From Paramyrothecium sp. XJ0827 (lineage: Eukaryota; Ascomycota; Sordariomycetes; Hypocreales; Stachybotryaceae), in assembly GCA_020881915.1 (NCBI GenBank), contig JAJFPB010000005.1, positions 682,001 to 746,000 of the forward strand: 64,000 nt of DNA, given 5' to 3'. Below, piece after piece: positions 33,275-43,902 of the stretch; the first letter of the stretch is position 1, and each line of letters begins with the position of its first letter. A program made the translations under genes and the position numbers. The notes under the pieces were generated by a model. That model worked only from the letters and a program-made list of their open reading frames with translations, made no database searches and had not been told where the DNA came from.

Positions 33275-35267
33275 ATGGGCAACAAGCAGAGCATTCCCAT
33301 GAGGGAATGCTTCGAGGACCTTTGTGCGAATCGACAGCAATGCATGGCATGGCATGACCAACCGCTATACGACACCGCTTGGGCTAGGCGCCGAAACCTC
33401 GACATCGACTCCGCTTCCTCCATCGTATACCGCCCGAGCAACACGGACGATGTAGCAGCGGCCATCGACTGTGCCGTTGCGCATGGTGCGAGTGTGCAGG
33501 CTTTGTCTGGAGGGCACTCTTTCGGGTAGGTTTACCTCCTTGTCGAAGCAGCGGACTGCTTGGAATATGGCCGCCTTAGAACAGTATCTGACCTTGCATG
33601 TATAGGAATCATGCCATGGCGACCGAAGGAAGCGTTGTGATTGACGTGCGCAATTTGGACACTGCCAAGGTGGACCAGAAGACGTGGAACGCGCGCTTGG
33701 GAAGTGGCTTGATGTTGAAGGAGGTGGACGAAGCCCTCCTTGAGCAAGGCACAAGAGCCATGGCACATGGAACGTGCCCGTCTGTTGGCATCGGAGGACA
33801 CGCGTCGGTCGTAAGTTACGCCTGCTCACTGAAGACATCTATCTGCGTGCGAATGACTGACCTGGCCGGTAGGGTGGTCTGGGACCAATGTCCAGAATGT
33901 GGGGAAGCGCTTTGGACCACGTTATCGAGGTTGAAGTCGTCACTGCAGACGGCGTCGCCCGACGTGCCAACGAAACGCACAACGAAGATCTGTTCTGGGC
34001 CGTCCGCGGCGCGGGTGCCAGCTTCGGCGTCGTGACCGAGTACGTGGTCAAGACGCACGAGGCGCCCGGCCGCGTGATCGAGCTCACCTACAGCTTCAGC
34101 TTCGGATCGCAGGTCGACATGATCCCCGTCTTCAAGGAGTGGCAGGTCCTGGCCGGCGACCCGACGCTCGACCGGCGCTTCTCGTCGCAGTTCATCGCGC
34201 AGCCGCTGGGCGCCATCGTCACAGGCACCTTCTACGGCAGCGAGGACAAGTGGAAGAAGTCTGGCATCGCTGAGAGGATGCCCAAGGGCGCCCCGGTCGA
34301 GCTCAAGGCGCATACCTGGGTGGCGTCTCTCCTGCACCAGGCTGAGCTGGCAACGCTGGCCCTGGCCGAGATCCCCGTCTCCTTCGACACCAAGTCGCTC
34401 GCGCTCACCAATGACACGCTGCTGGATGACGACGGCATCACAGAGCTCTTTACGTATATGCAGAACCAGCGCTTTAACAGCCTTCTGTGGGTCGTCATCT
34501 TCAACACCGAGGGCGGTGCCATGGCCGATGTGGCCCCCGACGGCACAGCGTACCCGCACCGTGACTCGCTCATCATGTACCAGTCGTACGCCATCGGCCT
34601 GCCCAAGGTGACGGAGCCGATGCACAACTTCGTCTCGGGTGTCGACAGGGTCATCCGTAGCCAGACGGGAGCCAAGCACACGTACGCCGGCTATATCGAC
34701 CCGGACCTGGACCGGGAGACGGCGCAGGAGACGTACTGGGGCAGCAACCTGCCACGGCTCCGGGACCTCAAAGGCAAGTATGACCCCGGCGATGTCTTCC
34801 GGAACCCGCAGAGCGTGCAGCCGGACCCGGAGGCGGCCAAGAGTCTGTCAAAGCTCGCGGCCATGGAACAGGCAAAGCAACGGGTAATTGCCCGTAAAGA
34901 GGCCAAGGAAGAAGCCAGGAAAATACTCAAGGCAAAGGACGAAGCAGATAAAAAGGCCAAGAAGGAAGCGGAGGTAAAAGCCCGGAAGGAGGCAAAGGCA
35001 GAGGAAGAGGTACGAGACAAGGCCGAGAAAGAGGCCGAGAAGAAAGCCAAGGCAGAGGCGAAGGCGAAGGAAAAAGCAGCGAAGAAGGCCAAGAAAGAGG
35101 CCGAGAGGAAAGCCAAAGAGGCTGAGAAGAAGGCGAAGAAGGAAGCAAAGGCAAAGGCAGAAGCAGAGAAAAAGGCCAAAAAGGAGGCGGAGAAGGCAAA
35201 GGCAAAGGGCGAGAACCAACCAAAAGACCAGTCAAAGCAGTACCTGCGTGGCCGAGAAGGTGCTTGA
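33275..35267 (+). CDS. BBE-like FAD-linked oxidase with Lys/Glu/Ala-rich C-terminal tail
   Basis: Exons 33275-33525, 33606-33810, 33873-35267; GT-AG junctions in phase, 616 aa. The core (about 1-469) is a berberine-bridge/glucooligosaccharide-oxidase-type flavoenzyme, which oxidises sugars or alcohols and reduces O2 to H2O2. The two residues that tether FAD covalently are present: H81 in SGGHSFG and C141 in GTCPSVGIGGH; the C-terminal substrate-domain signature YWGSNLPRLRDLKGKYDPGD is intact. The start MGNKQSIP lacks a signal peptide and fits an N-myristoylation pattern (Gly2, Ser6), suggesting a membrane-tethered intracellular enzyme. From about residue 470 a 147-residue tail rich in K, E and A, made of KKAKKEAE-like units, is fused in the same exon; it looks like a single charged helix or coiled coil and is not part of the BBE family fold. 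Chosen ATG context CAACCATGG is optimal. Confidence 0.88.
34860..35215 (+). repeat. Degenerate purine-rich AAG/GAG/GCN repeat encoding the KA/EA tail
   Basis: About 350 bp of imperfect short codon repeats (aag, gag, gcn) on the coding strand, strongly purine-biased, encoding the charged tail of the FAD oxidase. Probably expanded by slippage or unequal exchange. Confidence 0.75.
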
Positions 35268-36686
35268 GTATGGTAAGGACTAATACAGCGGCGGCAGGGG
35301 TTTAGTCGGCGCTGGCCGTTTGGAGACTTTCTCGGATGTTTCGTATTACATTTTGTAATGTCTTTTCTAAGGGTTGGTTATCTTTGGTAGTTGTAATTTG
35401 AAGTTGTTCTGTAGCCTTGTGAAGTGCCACTAAGATTGAGCTCGTAGCTCTAACTCAAACATCTACCCCCATAAACTCAAGCTTGGGGCGGACCTTAATT
35501 TAAGGGTATGGTATTAAGCTTAGACTGTATCAACGTGGCCTTTTTGGTTGCGGCCAATCGTTGCTAACTGGTAGTTGAATGGCTTGGTACGGGAAATAGT
35601 CCAATATTCATATCCCGTCATTTTCGTTACATCGCTCCATCCGTCAGGAGCCGCCGTCACATCCCAAGTCCTCACGAATGTCCAGCACTCATGAGCAACC
35701 GCGTCGATGTGCCGAGACAGCGGATGTGGGACCCATGCGCTTTCACGTGCGGCGGGTCGTCGTGTTGGGGTTACTATTTAGTAATGGAAGAGCATTTGGG
35801 GTGAGCAGTCGGCTTATTGTTAGCGTTTGTGGTTTGGCCATCTCCAAAGGGGCTTGGGCTTGGGTTGGGTGGAGCCGTGCGCTTCCATGGTTGGGGCCCT
35901 GGTCTGAGGAGGGGAAGAAGTAATAGTATTTGGTGTATTGAAGGGTTCCCGCTCTTTGATAACCAAGAAGACACCAGTGATTGAGTTACAGAGTGCTGAA
36001 AATCCTCATCTGCTGTATTCCCGATATCCAGCTTCTTGGGCATGTGAGCCACGTTCAACTTAACACTGGCAATCTCCCTCTAAAAGAATGCTACCCCGCA
36101 GTGGGCTGATCCCCGCGTTTTGACGAGAAGCACACTAGCACCGCAAGTCAAAGATCCCCGTACGACGTCTCCGCGCCGTGATGACGACGTGGTGCGCTCG
36201 CTCCGGCTCCATTTTGTGGAGGCGGCCAGCTGCGGCTCTAGACGGGGGTTGAACTTGGCAATCCTGAGTATAGCTCCAATAAGTCACGAGATGGCTCAGG
36301 CTAGTTACACAATGACGAACAAGTGGATGCATACCGACACTTCTTACTATTCTTTCTTTCTTCTTCCTCGTCAATCCTTATGAGTCTGGAACTCTTGGCA
36401 TACCCGAGATCTCTCGTCATAAGGCGACGTGGTCCAAGACTTATACTTTGGCTGCACATTATCGGCTTCGTCAACCCTGCATCCAAGGTTCGTGAGCTTA
36501 TCCGGATACTGTCCGATCCCGGCGTTCGGCTCACCGTCTTAGCCGAGGGGAGGGTCAACTTAACGCATAAGTCAATCTTAGAAGCACTTTCGACAGAGTA
36601 AGGAGTGATCACAGCAAGACTGCTCGATCCTATCGCCTCTGCCTCAGCAAGGAACGAAGTATTTCGCAGAACTTGGCTTGTACATC
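35268..36686. other. Intergenic, no supported gene
   Basis: 3' UTR of the FAD oxidase gene and promoter of the ThDP enzyme gene. Open frames near 35.7-36.6 kb are short and show no domain features. Confidence 0.6.
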
Positions 36687-38806
36687 ATGACCCTCCTGCA
36701 CCGTGCCGGTGCTGCCGCTCCGGTAATCTGGAGATGTAGAAGCGCCGGGCGCTTTGCCGGGCCTGCATCGGCATTCACCAGCACGCGAAATACTTGTCGA
36801 TCACTGTCACGTCTTGCGCCAGCATTACACTCCCAGTTGGACACGAAACCCAATGCTCGAGTTCGCCCGGCTTCGCACAGCTTGGTTGCTGCGAGGTCCT
36901 ACGCCATATCTGCACCAGCGGTACAAAGCACTGATATGTACACGGCATCATTTGCTTTCTTTGAAGCCCTATGGGAGGCTGGCGTCACGTATTGTTTCGT
37001 TAATTTGGGCTCGGACCATCCTAGCATTATTGAAGCCATGGTCAAAGGGAAGCGAGATGCAAAGGGCAGGTTCCCTCGTATCATTACTTGTCCAAATGAG
37101 GTATGTTTGTGTCAATGCAGGACACACATGGAGGCCTTACTCACGTAGTTGCAGATGGTCGCCATGTCCATGGCGGATGGATATGCCCGTTTGACCGGTA
37201 AACCTCAGTGTGTTATTGTCCATGTGGATGTCGGTACGCAAGGCCTAGGTGCCGCTGTTCACAATGCTTCCACTGGCCGTGCGCCAGTGTTCGTATTCGC
37301 TGGTCTCTCGCCGTTCACGCAGGAGGGTGAGCTCAGGGGCAGCCGCACAGAATACATCCATTGGATCCAGGATGTTCCAGACCAGAAACAGATCCTGGCC
37401 CAGTACTGCCGTTACTCTGGCGAAGTAAAAACGGGCACGAACGTGAAGCAGATGGTCAATCGGGCATTGCAATTTGCCAAGTCGGATCCTCAAGGTCCTG
37501 TGTACCTGTGTGGTGCGCGCGAGGTGATGGAGGCAGATATTGAACCGTACAAGCTCAGACAGGAAGACTGGAAGCCGGTGGAGTTGGGCGGACTGCCCAA
37601 GAGTGCCGTCAGTGAGATCGCCAACGCTCTTGCTGGCGCCAAGGAGCCTTTGATCGTTACCGGATTTGGCGGTCGCAACCACAAATTACCCGTGGCATTG
37701 GTGGAATTGGCAGATACGGTAAAGGGGCTCCGGGTAGTCGACACAGGCGGTAGCGATATGTGCTTTCCAGCCAATCATCCCGCAAGCTTAGGCCTGAAAT
37801 TCGGCGCGGATGATTCAATCACCACAGCCGATGTCATCGTGGTGCTTGATTGCGATGTGCCTTGGATCCCCACACGTTGCAAGCCTAGACAAGATGCAAA
37901 GATCTTCCATATTGACGTGGACCCCCTCAAACAGCAAATGCCTGTCTTTTATATCGAGGCTTCACACAGATACCGAGCTGATGCACTGACTTCAGTGGAG
38001 CAGTTGATCGACAGCTTCAAGAGCGGCGAGGTAGCGGCAAGGCTAAAGACACAAGATTCGGTGGAAACCGCTCGGAAGCGCGCCGAAGGGCACAAGGCCC
38101 GCCTAGAGACGATTGCCAAGGCTGCAGAGCCTCTTGACGATGGGAGCTTCGGCACAGGTCACCTGTGCAGGACCCTACGCAAGCTCTGCCCAGAAGATTC
38201 CCTCTACGCAGTCGAGGCGGTGACCAACACGGGCTTCGTGCACGACAATCTCCAGCTCACGGAACCGGGCTCCTGGATCAACTGCGGGGGCGGCGGCCTG
38301 GGATGGTCTGGCGGCGGAGCGCTGGGCATCAAACTGGCATCCCAGGCAGAACATGGTGGCAAAGGCAAATTTGTGGTGCAGATCGTGGGGGACGGTACAT
38401 ACCTATTCACGGTTCCAGGCAGCGTGTATTGGATCTCGAAGAAGTACAAGATCCCTGTACTGACGATCGTACTGAACAACAAAGGTACGTGCGATGCCCT
38501 GCATGATGGAAGTACTGTAGTGGTGAAGCTGACATGCGAAATGCAGGATGGAATGCACCACGGCGATCCTTGCTGCTGGTACATCCCGACGGCCTGGGGT
38601 CCAAGGCAACCAATGAAGAAATCAACATTTCGTTCGACCCGTCACCTGACTATGCGGGCATCGCCAAAGCAGCGGCGGGAGGCGATATCCATGCTGCAAG
38701 GGTCGACCAAGCGGCAGACCTAGAATCTGTCTTGAAGGAAGCGATTGCCGCCGTGCAGGCAGGTCAGACTGGCGTTGTCGACTGCATGGTTGCTGCGAAC
38801 TGCTAG
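36687..38806 (+). CDS. Mitochondrial-type ThDP-dependent enzyme (acetolactate synthase-like fold)
   Basis: Exons 36687-37100, 37155-38484, 38547-38806; phases join to 667 aa. Residues 1 to about 75 are rich in Arg, Ser and Ala with almost no acidic residues, a typical mitochondrial presequence. The Pyr domain carries the conserved Glu (E138, ITCPNE|MVAMSMADGYAR) split exactly by intron 1. The PP domain has GDGTYLFTVPGS and, after intron 2, NNKGWNAP, the GDG-x-NN ThDP/Mg motif. The order Pyr, central, PP matches acetolactate synthase, oxalyl-CoA decarboxylase, benzoylformate decarboxylase and sulfoacetaldehyde acetyltransferase relatives. The reaction cannot be assigned; it does not look like the canonical fungal BCAA acetolactate synthase. 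A longer frame upstream opens only with TTG, so the ATG at 36687 was taken. Proximity to a phosphoketolase may hint at C2/acetyl metabolism, which is inference. Confidence 0.85.
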
Positions 38807-40919
38807 CAGATGAGTAGCCTACGAGCAAAGTAAGATTGTAAGCGTTCATACAAGAATAAACAGCGTTGAGCCGGGTTGAGGCATGTGTTTTCGTTGAGTC
38901 CCGAAGCCGCACGAGCGGTCGGTTGGTCCTAGGGGATGTGAACATGCCGTCACGCACAAGGTGCTCAAACCAGTTCGGCGAGCAAGGGATTCGCGCCCAA
39001 CAAGCGGAGAGGCTTGGCAAGAGGATTGGGGTCATGAGGCTTGCAGCAAATGAAAGTCAGGGTCCTGCAGGGGTGGTGAGACTGCATGCGAGGTCACGAT
39101 GCTAAGCCGAGGCACGCGTCGGGAGCGAGAGCCAGTTTGCGGGGGTGGTTCACCATCACCGAGGCCAATTGGCTTTTTGGGTAGCATAGGATAACTCGCG
39201 AGAGGTTATAGACTCAGGCGAAGAATGACAAAACAAGTGCTCCGACGGTGGTTGACCCGCCAAGCGAGGTTGATGTTGAGCACGAGCTCAAGGTCGGGTT
39301 TGCAGCAATCCAGCTTCGGGCTGGGTTTGATGCGGGTTGATGCGGGGGAGATGCAGCTTCGACATTTCAATAGGGGGAGACACAGCACACGAAGCTCACC
39401 CAGTGGTCATGGGTCCCGAGCGGGGGAGGCGGTGGCGCCTAAGCGAGCAGCCCGAAAGCAGTCGAGGTCCCCTGAAACGTCGTTGACGGGCACTCTCGAT
39501 TCGCTGCAGCCAGCCAGCGCATGCGCTGTAAGTCAAAGTAACGTTTAGCATTCGGCTCATCTCCCGTCCCTTCATAACCGCGACTTCTCCAACAGTCTTC
39601 CCCATTCCCATCAAAAGCCGTTGCACACGCGTCGTTGCTCTCTCGCTGCCGCGTTTCTTCGTTCTTCCCTTGCATCCACCCGGTCTCTCCTCATCTCGGC
39701 CTTCCACCAATCCCTGCGTCTCGCACCCGCACAATTGCAGCAGGCCTGTCCCTATCCGTAGGTGATGGCAAACGGTCCGATGTCCCACGCCAAGAGCTGA
39801 TTTGCATCCTCTCTACAGAGTACCAGCCTCCCCGGCATCGACCGAGACCCTCCTAGGTGCTCGGAGGAAGGCACGGGAACGATAAGAAACCGAAAGGACC
39901 CCTGTCGTCGTCCCCTCCGCACGCTTCGATCCTGGCTGGTTCCCCATCTCTAATGCCCATCCGGGCCCAGCGTGCCCCGGCTAAGCTTTGCGCCACCCAA
40001 TACTGCTCGCCTGGAGTGGACGAGAACCGCGGCCGGAGAGAGCAGGCGATCTTCGATCCCCAGGCGCGTTAAGCCTGTTTCTGCTTCTGCCTGCAGCTAC
40101 CATCCGTCTGCCGTTCGCTAGTCGCAGCACCATCCCCGCGGTCTCGACAAGTCGACACCGTCACTGCTGCATAGATACGCCGAGATTACACGGCCGCGAG
40201 CGACAGATACTGGCAGCGCGCGAGACGAGAACAGACCAGCCGGGAGGTGGCCCGATTTTGGCGCCAGCATCGGATCGCCCCATCTTTTTCTTCTTCGTTT
40301 ATTTCCATCGCTGAAGAAAACGCCGCGACGTGCCAATTTTATTATTGCATGAGCCCCGCATCAGAAGCAAAATAGTCGTGCAAAGCCCGGCGCGTGGTGT
40401 GAAAAGATCCTCTTTCGTCCACGCTTCATTTCCGAAAACCCGCGCCGCCTTTCGTTCCACATTTCCTTCATAAACCACGGCCTCGCAACTCTTCGAAGAC
40501 TCGATCGCCGTGGTGCTCATATCTCAAAGGGCAGCACACACAAGGCACTTTCATTTCTCTCGCTCGGATTCCCCCCTTGCTCCCCGTTACCAACAATACG
40601 AAGGTGGGGTTCAAAGCGTGATCACGAGCGCCGAGCCTGCCCAGTGCGATTTTTGCTTCCCAGCGTCGACTGCGACAGATACGAATTCTCAACGGTCCGG
40701 ACTTCCACCGTGGCGCTGGCGTCCCGCATTTGTTTTGTTGTAGACGACAGGGCGAGATCATGAGTAGGATAGATCTCGCTGCCCCCAGGACACTTGCCCA
40801 CATTAGAGACAGCATCTCGTGACCGTCAGTCACATCGCTGTAACTCTGAAATAATCTTCGTTATTACCTCCACCGCTCCCTATAGGATCTCCTAGATCGC
40901 GAGCGACCCCTTCATAGCC
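38807..40919. other. Intergenic, no supported gene
   Basis: 3' UTR of the ThDP enzyme gene and a long upstream region of the Pho85-type cyclin gene. No recognisable coding region on either strand. Confidence 0.6.
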
Positions 40920-42083
40920 ATGGCCGACCAGCACGCCTCGGCCACCGCGACCGCTACAGCTCCTGCGGTCCAGCCCTCGCAAAGCACCATACAGCTCGGA
41001 CAGTCTTCGACCGATCGCGATCCTCCGCCGCCACCCGTGCCTTCGACAGACCCTCGCCTCACCACGATCAAAGATGGCTCGGCTACCGTCCCCAACGATC
41101 TCTTCCAACTCCCGGCCGCAGAGGCTCTCAAGCTGCTGAGCGCCAGTGTCGAACTCCTTGTCCGCATGACGGGCGACATTCCTCCGACCCCACCACCCAG
41201 AACCCCGACCGATCCCCAGATGAGCGATATCAAAGCCGAGAAGGAGCGGATAGTGCGGTCGCATTCCGAGAAAAGTCTGGCCCGTCTACGGCAGCAAGCC
41301 GAGAAAGAAATGGAGCTGCAAAAGAGGCAGGCAAGGAACGGAGACGCCGACGCGTGCAGGAGGATCAATGGAAGTCAGACGAGCAGAACACAGGTGGGCA
41401 TAAGCCAGCTCCAGGCGTACAGCGCCTCCATGTCGGCTAAGCTTATGGCCCAGCAGAATGAAGTTGTGTCGCCGTCATCCTCCACCTTTTCGCGCACACC
41501 CGAAACCATCGACGGTGTTCGTCTTCGTAAAAGCCCGGCACCGACCTCCCCGCCGAGTCAACCGAGGCCATATGTCATCATCGGCGCCGACTCACAACCA
41601 CTTAACCTGCAGCACGGTGCCATCACCCGCAAATTCTACAGCAAGAACGAACCTCCGATCTCGATCCACCAGTATCTCCTCCGACTACACCAGTTTTGCC
41701 CGATGAGCACTGCCGTATACCTAGCCACCTCGCTTTACATCCACCGGCTAGCAGTGGTGGAGCAGGCCATTCCCGTGACACGGCGCAACGCCCACAGGCT
41801 GGTGCTGGCAGGGTTGCGCGTCGCCATGAAGGCTCTCGAGGACCTGTCGTACCCGCACGCCAAGGTTGCCAAGGTGGGCGGCGTCAGCGAGGTGGAGCTG
41901 GCTCGGCTAGAGATCAGCTTCTGTTTCCTCGCGGGATTCGAGCTAGTGGTGGACGAGGACATTCTCCAGAGACACTGGGAAACGCTCAAAGACGGAAAGG
42001 CGCAACAGATGTTGAGCCGGACTGAGGTGCCCACGTTGAAGCTAAGTCGCAAGCGAAGAGGAGATTCTTCAGACGAGAAATGA
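40920..42083 (+). CDS. PHO80/Pcl-type (Pho85-binding) cyclin
   Basis: Intronless as modelled, 387 aa. The C-terminal half (about 225-350) is a PHO80-like cyclin box: ITRKFYSKNEPPISIHQYL, FCPMSTAVYLATSLYIHRL, RNAHRLVLAGLRVAMKALED, HAKVAKVGGVSEVELARLE and FCFLAGFEL all match the family signature. The N-terminal half is Pro/Ser/Thr-rich with a charged coiled-coil-like stretch (about 100-140), probably regulatory. Such cyclins activate the Pho85 CDK to control phosphate sensing, glycogen or cell-cycle outputs; the FCPMSTAVYLATSLYI wording is closer to the Pcl6/7-type branch than to Pho80 itself, but this cannot be settled by eye. The region near residues 140-160 reads compositionally better in another frame (about 41327-41400), so a small local sequence or intron problem is possible. 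ATG context GCCATGG is strong. Confidence 0.88.
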   Translation: MADQHASATATATAPAVQPSQSTIQLGQSSTDRDPPPPPVPSTDPRLTTIKDGSATVPNDLFQLPAAEALKLLSASVELLVRMTGDIPPTPPPRTPTDPQMSDIKAEKERIVRSHSEKSLARLRQQAEKEMELQKRQARNGDADACRRINGSQTSRTQVGISQLQAYSASMSAKLMAQQNEVVSPSSSTFSRTPETIDGVRLRKSPAPTSPPSQPRPYVIIGADSQPLNLQHGAITRKFYSKNEPPISIHQYLLRLHQFCPMSTAVYLATSLYIHRLAVVEQAIPVTRRNAHRLVLAGLRVAMKALEDLSYPHAKVAKVGGVSEVELARLEISFCFLAGFELVVDEDILQRHWETLKDGKAQQMLSRTEVPTLKLSRKRRGDSSDEK

Positions 42084-43902
42084 GACGGCATTTGTCCGCA
42101 ACATTCTCTTGGGCTGAGGTGACGAGTGAAGTAAATGAAAGAAGCCCAAGAAGACTTTCTGGCATGCAGCATTTTTCCAAGCAGCACTCGGCCGGTTTTT
42201 CAAATGGCCCAGCATTTACATGGCGGCAGGCATTCGGAACGGGGATTTGCCATGATTGAAGTGAACAGGTGTCGAGTTGGGTGGCTTGAGGTCAAGATTG
42301 GATGCAAGATATCGAAGGCTCACGGTACACAGGAAGATCTGCTGTTGTTTGTTTGATACCCACATATGATGGTTTGGTTCTGATAAGTTTCAAGGTACAT
42401 TGTATACAGCATGGGGGTTCCAAGCAGAGAATGTAATGGTGTGATAACCTAGGCGTTTTTATGCCATAGGAGCATACGCGTGTGTGTTTTGGATTTAATG
42501 AATAACGCTTATGATTCGTGGCTTCCATACGGAACTATTGTCTTGTGACCAGTTACTTGGCGATGGCAGTGATCACAGAGTAATGGCCGTTCTCGTGATG
42601 ATAGTTACCGGAGATTGTCGGCGGTATTCCATGGCGGTAGATGATCCTTCTAGCGCGGCAAAGGATGAAATGTCGCTGTGGGGAGCTCAATTCGAATCAT
42701 TTGTCCTCAACACTTGTCCTCGACGACGTTACTCTCAGTTCCCTCAGTCACACAACTTCTCAGCATGGAACTAGAGGCTGCCGGTGCTTCGAGGCAAGCA
42801 TGTGGTATCTTTGCAGGAGGCCTTGGACTCTAACCTGACTCCTCATCTAGTCCTCCCACCCCGATGTCCAGCAAGTGTAGACGGGGCCATTGATGATATG
42901 AAAACGGTTCTCACCAATGAAATCCAAACATCTCACCGAAAAGCGCAACTCTCACACGGGACCTTTTCCTTATGCAGTCTTGCGGGCCCAAGCAGCCAAG
43001 CGGAGGCACATGTCTCGTACGATGCCACCTTATCCACGCCGTATGCGCACCCGCGCCCTGTGAAAGAGGACGCGTCTCGAGTTGCAAGCATCGCCAAGCA
43101 GAGGGAAGTACGAGCGAATAGACGCTACAGCCAATCACGGCTCTGCGTCGCGTCACCGGACCTCGGGGAAGATCCACTCTGAACCACTCGGGTGACTATC
43201 TTGTGATTGGGGGGTCGGGCAAGCGTGCGGCCGTGGTGGTGGTGGGGTGTGCGCCGGGGAGGATGGTGGTGGCTTGGTTGTGGGTGGGTTCGTGAGACAG
43301 CAGAGTGGTGTTGCGTACAGTGGTGGGAGGGTGAGGAGACGAAGGGTTGTGGTTTCGGCGAAACGATGATCTTTGAGAGATTGAGTTCGGGTTCTGGGAC
43401 TAGATCTTGCTTTAGGCTTGCTCCCAATGCACTATTTCATGGGTAGTCGGAGAGCGAGGATCAGAGTCTTGCCATGGTGCTTACAAGCCGACTTACACGC
43501 AGACATGGCTGAATAACAAATGCAAAGAAAGCAAAGTTGTGCGGTAACTTGATGCATTAATCTACTTTGACTTGCTGAGATATGGGTATTGCTGCATCTG
43601 TTGGACGCTGAGGCTCGTAAGATGCTCTTGGAATGGTGCATGGATTTCAGAACGGAACCCTTCTCTGCCTCTACCATCTAACTCCTCGGCGGAGCCGTTG
43701 TTGAATCCACTTTAGGATCTGAGCCAATGCCATCCATATTAAACCCTGACCTGCTTGGCATGTCCACTAGTTACGGAATTGAGTCAACAAGCCAGCTAAG
43801 CAGCCAAGGGCTTTGCTTGTGGTTTGACAACATCACAAAGTAGCAGAGCACGCTCTCATTACTTCATTGCAGCAAGGCAGATTCGATAACTCATCTCAAG
43901 CC
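42084..43902. other. Intergenic, no supported gene
   Basis: 3' UTR of the cyclin gene and upstream region of the F-box-like gene. Includes a G/T-rich stretch at about 43205-43345. No supported ORF. Confidence 0.6.

Noticed and set aside
41327..41400. Alternative frame in the cyclin gene with charged text (KERRRRVQEDQWKSDEQN)
   Set aside because: Looks protein-like, but switching frames needs two indels or an implausibly short intron; the main frame is open throughout. Mentioned as a caveat only.
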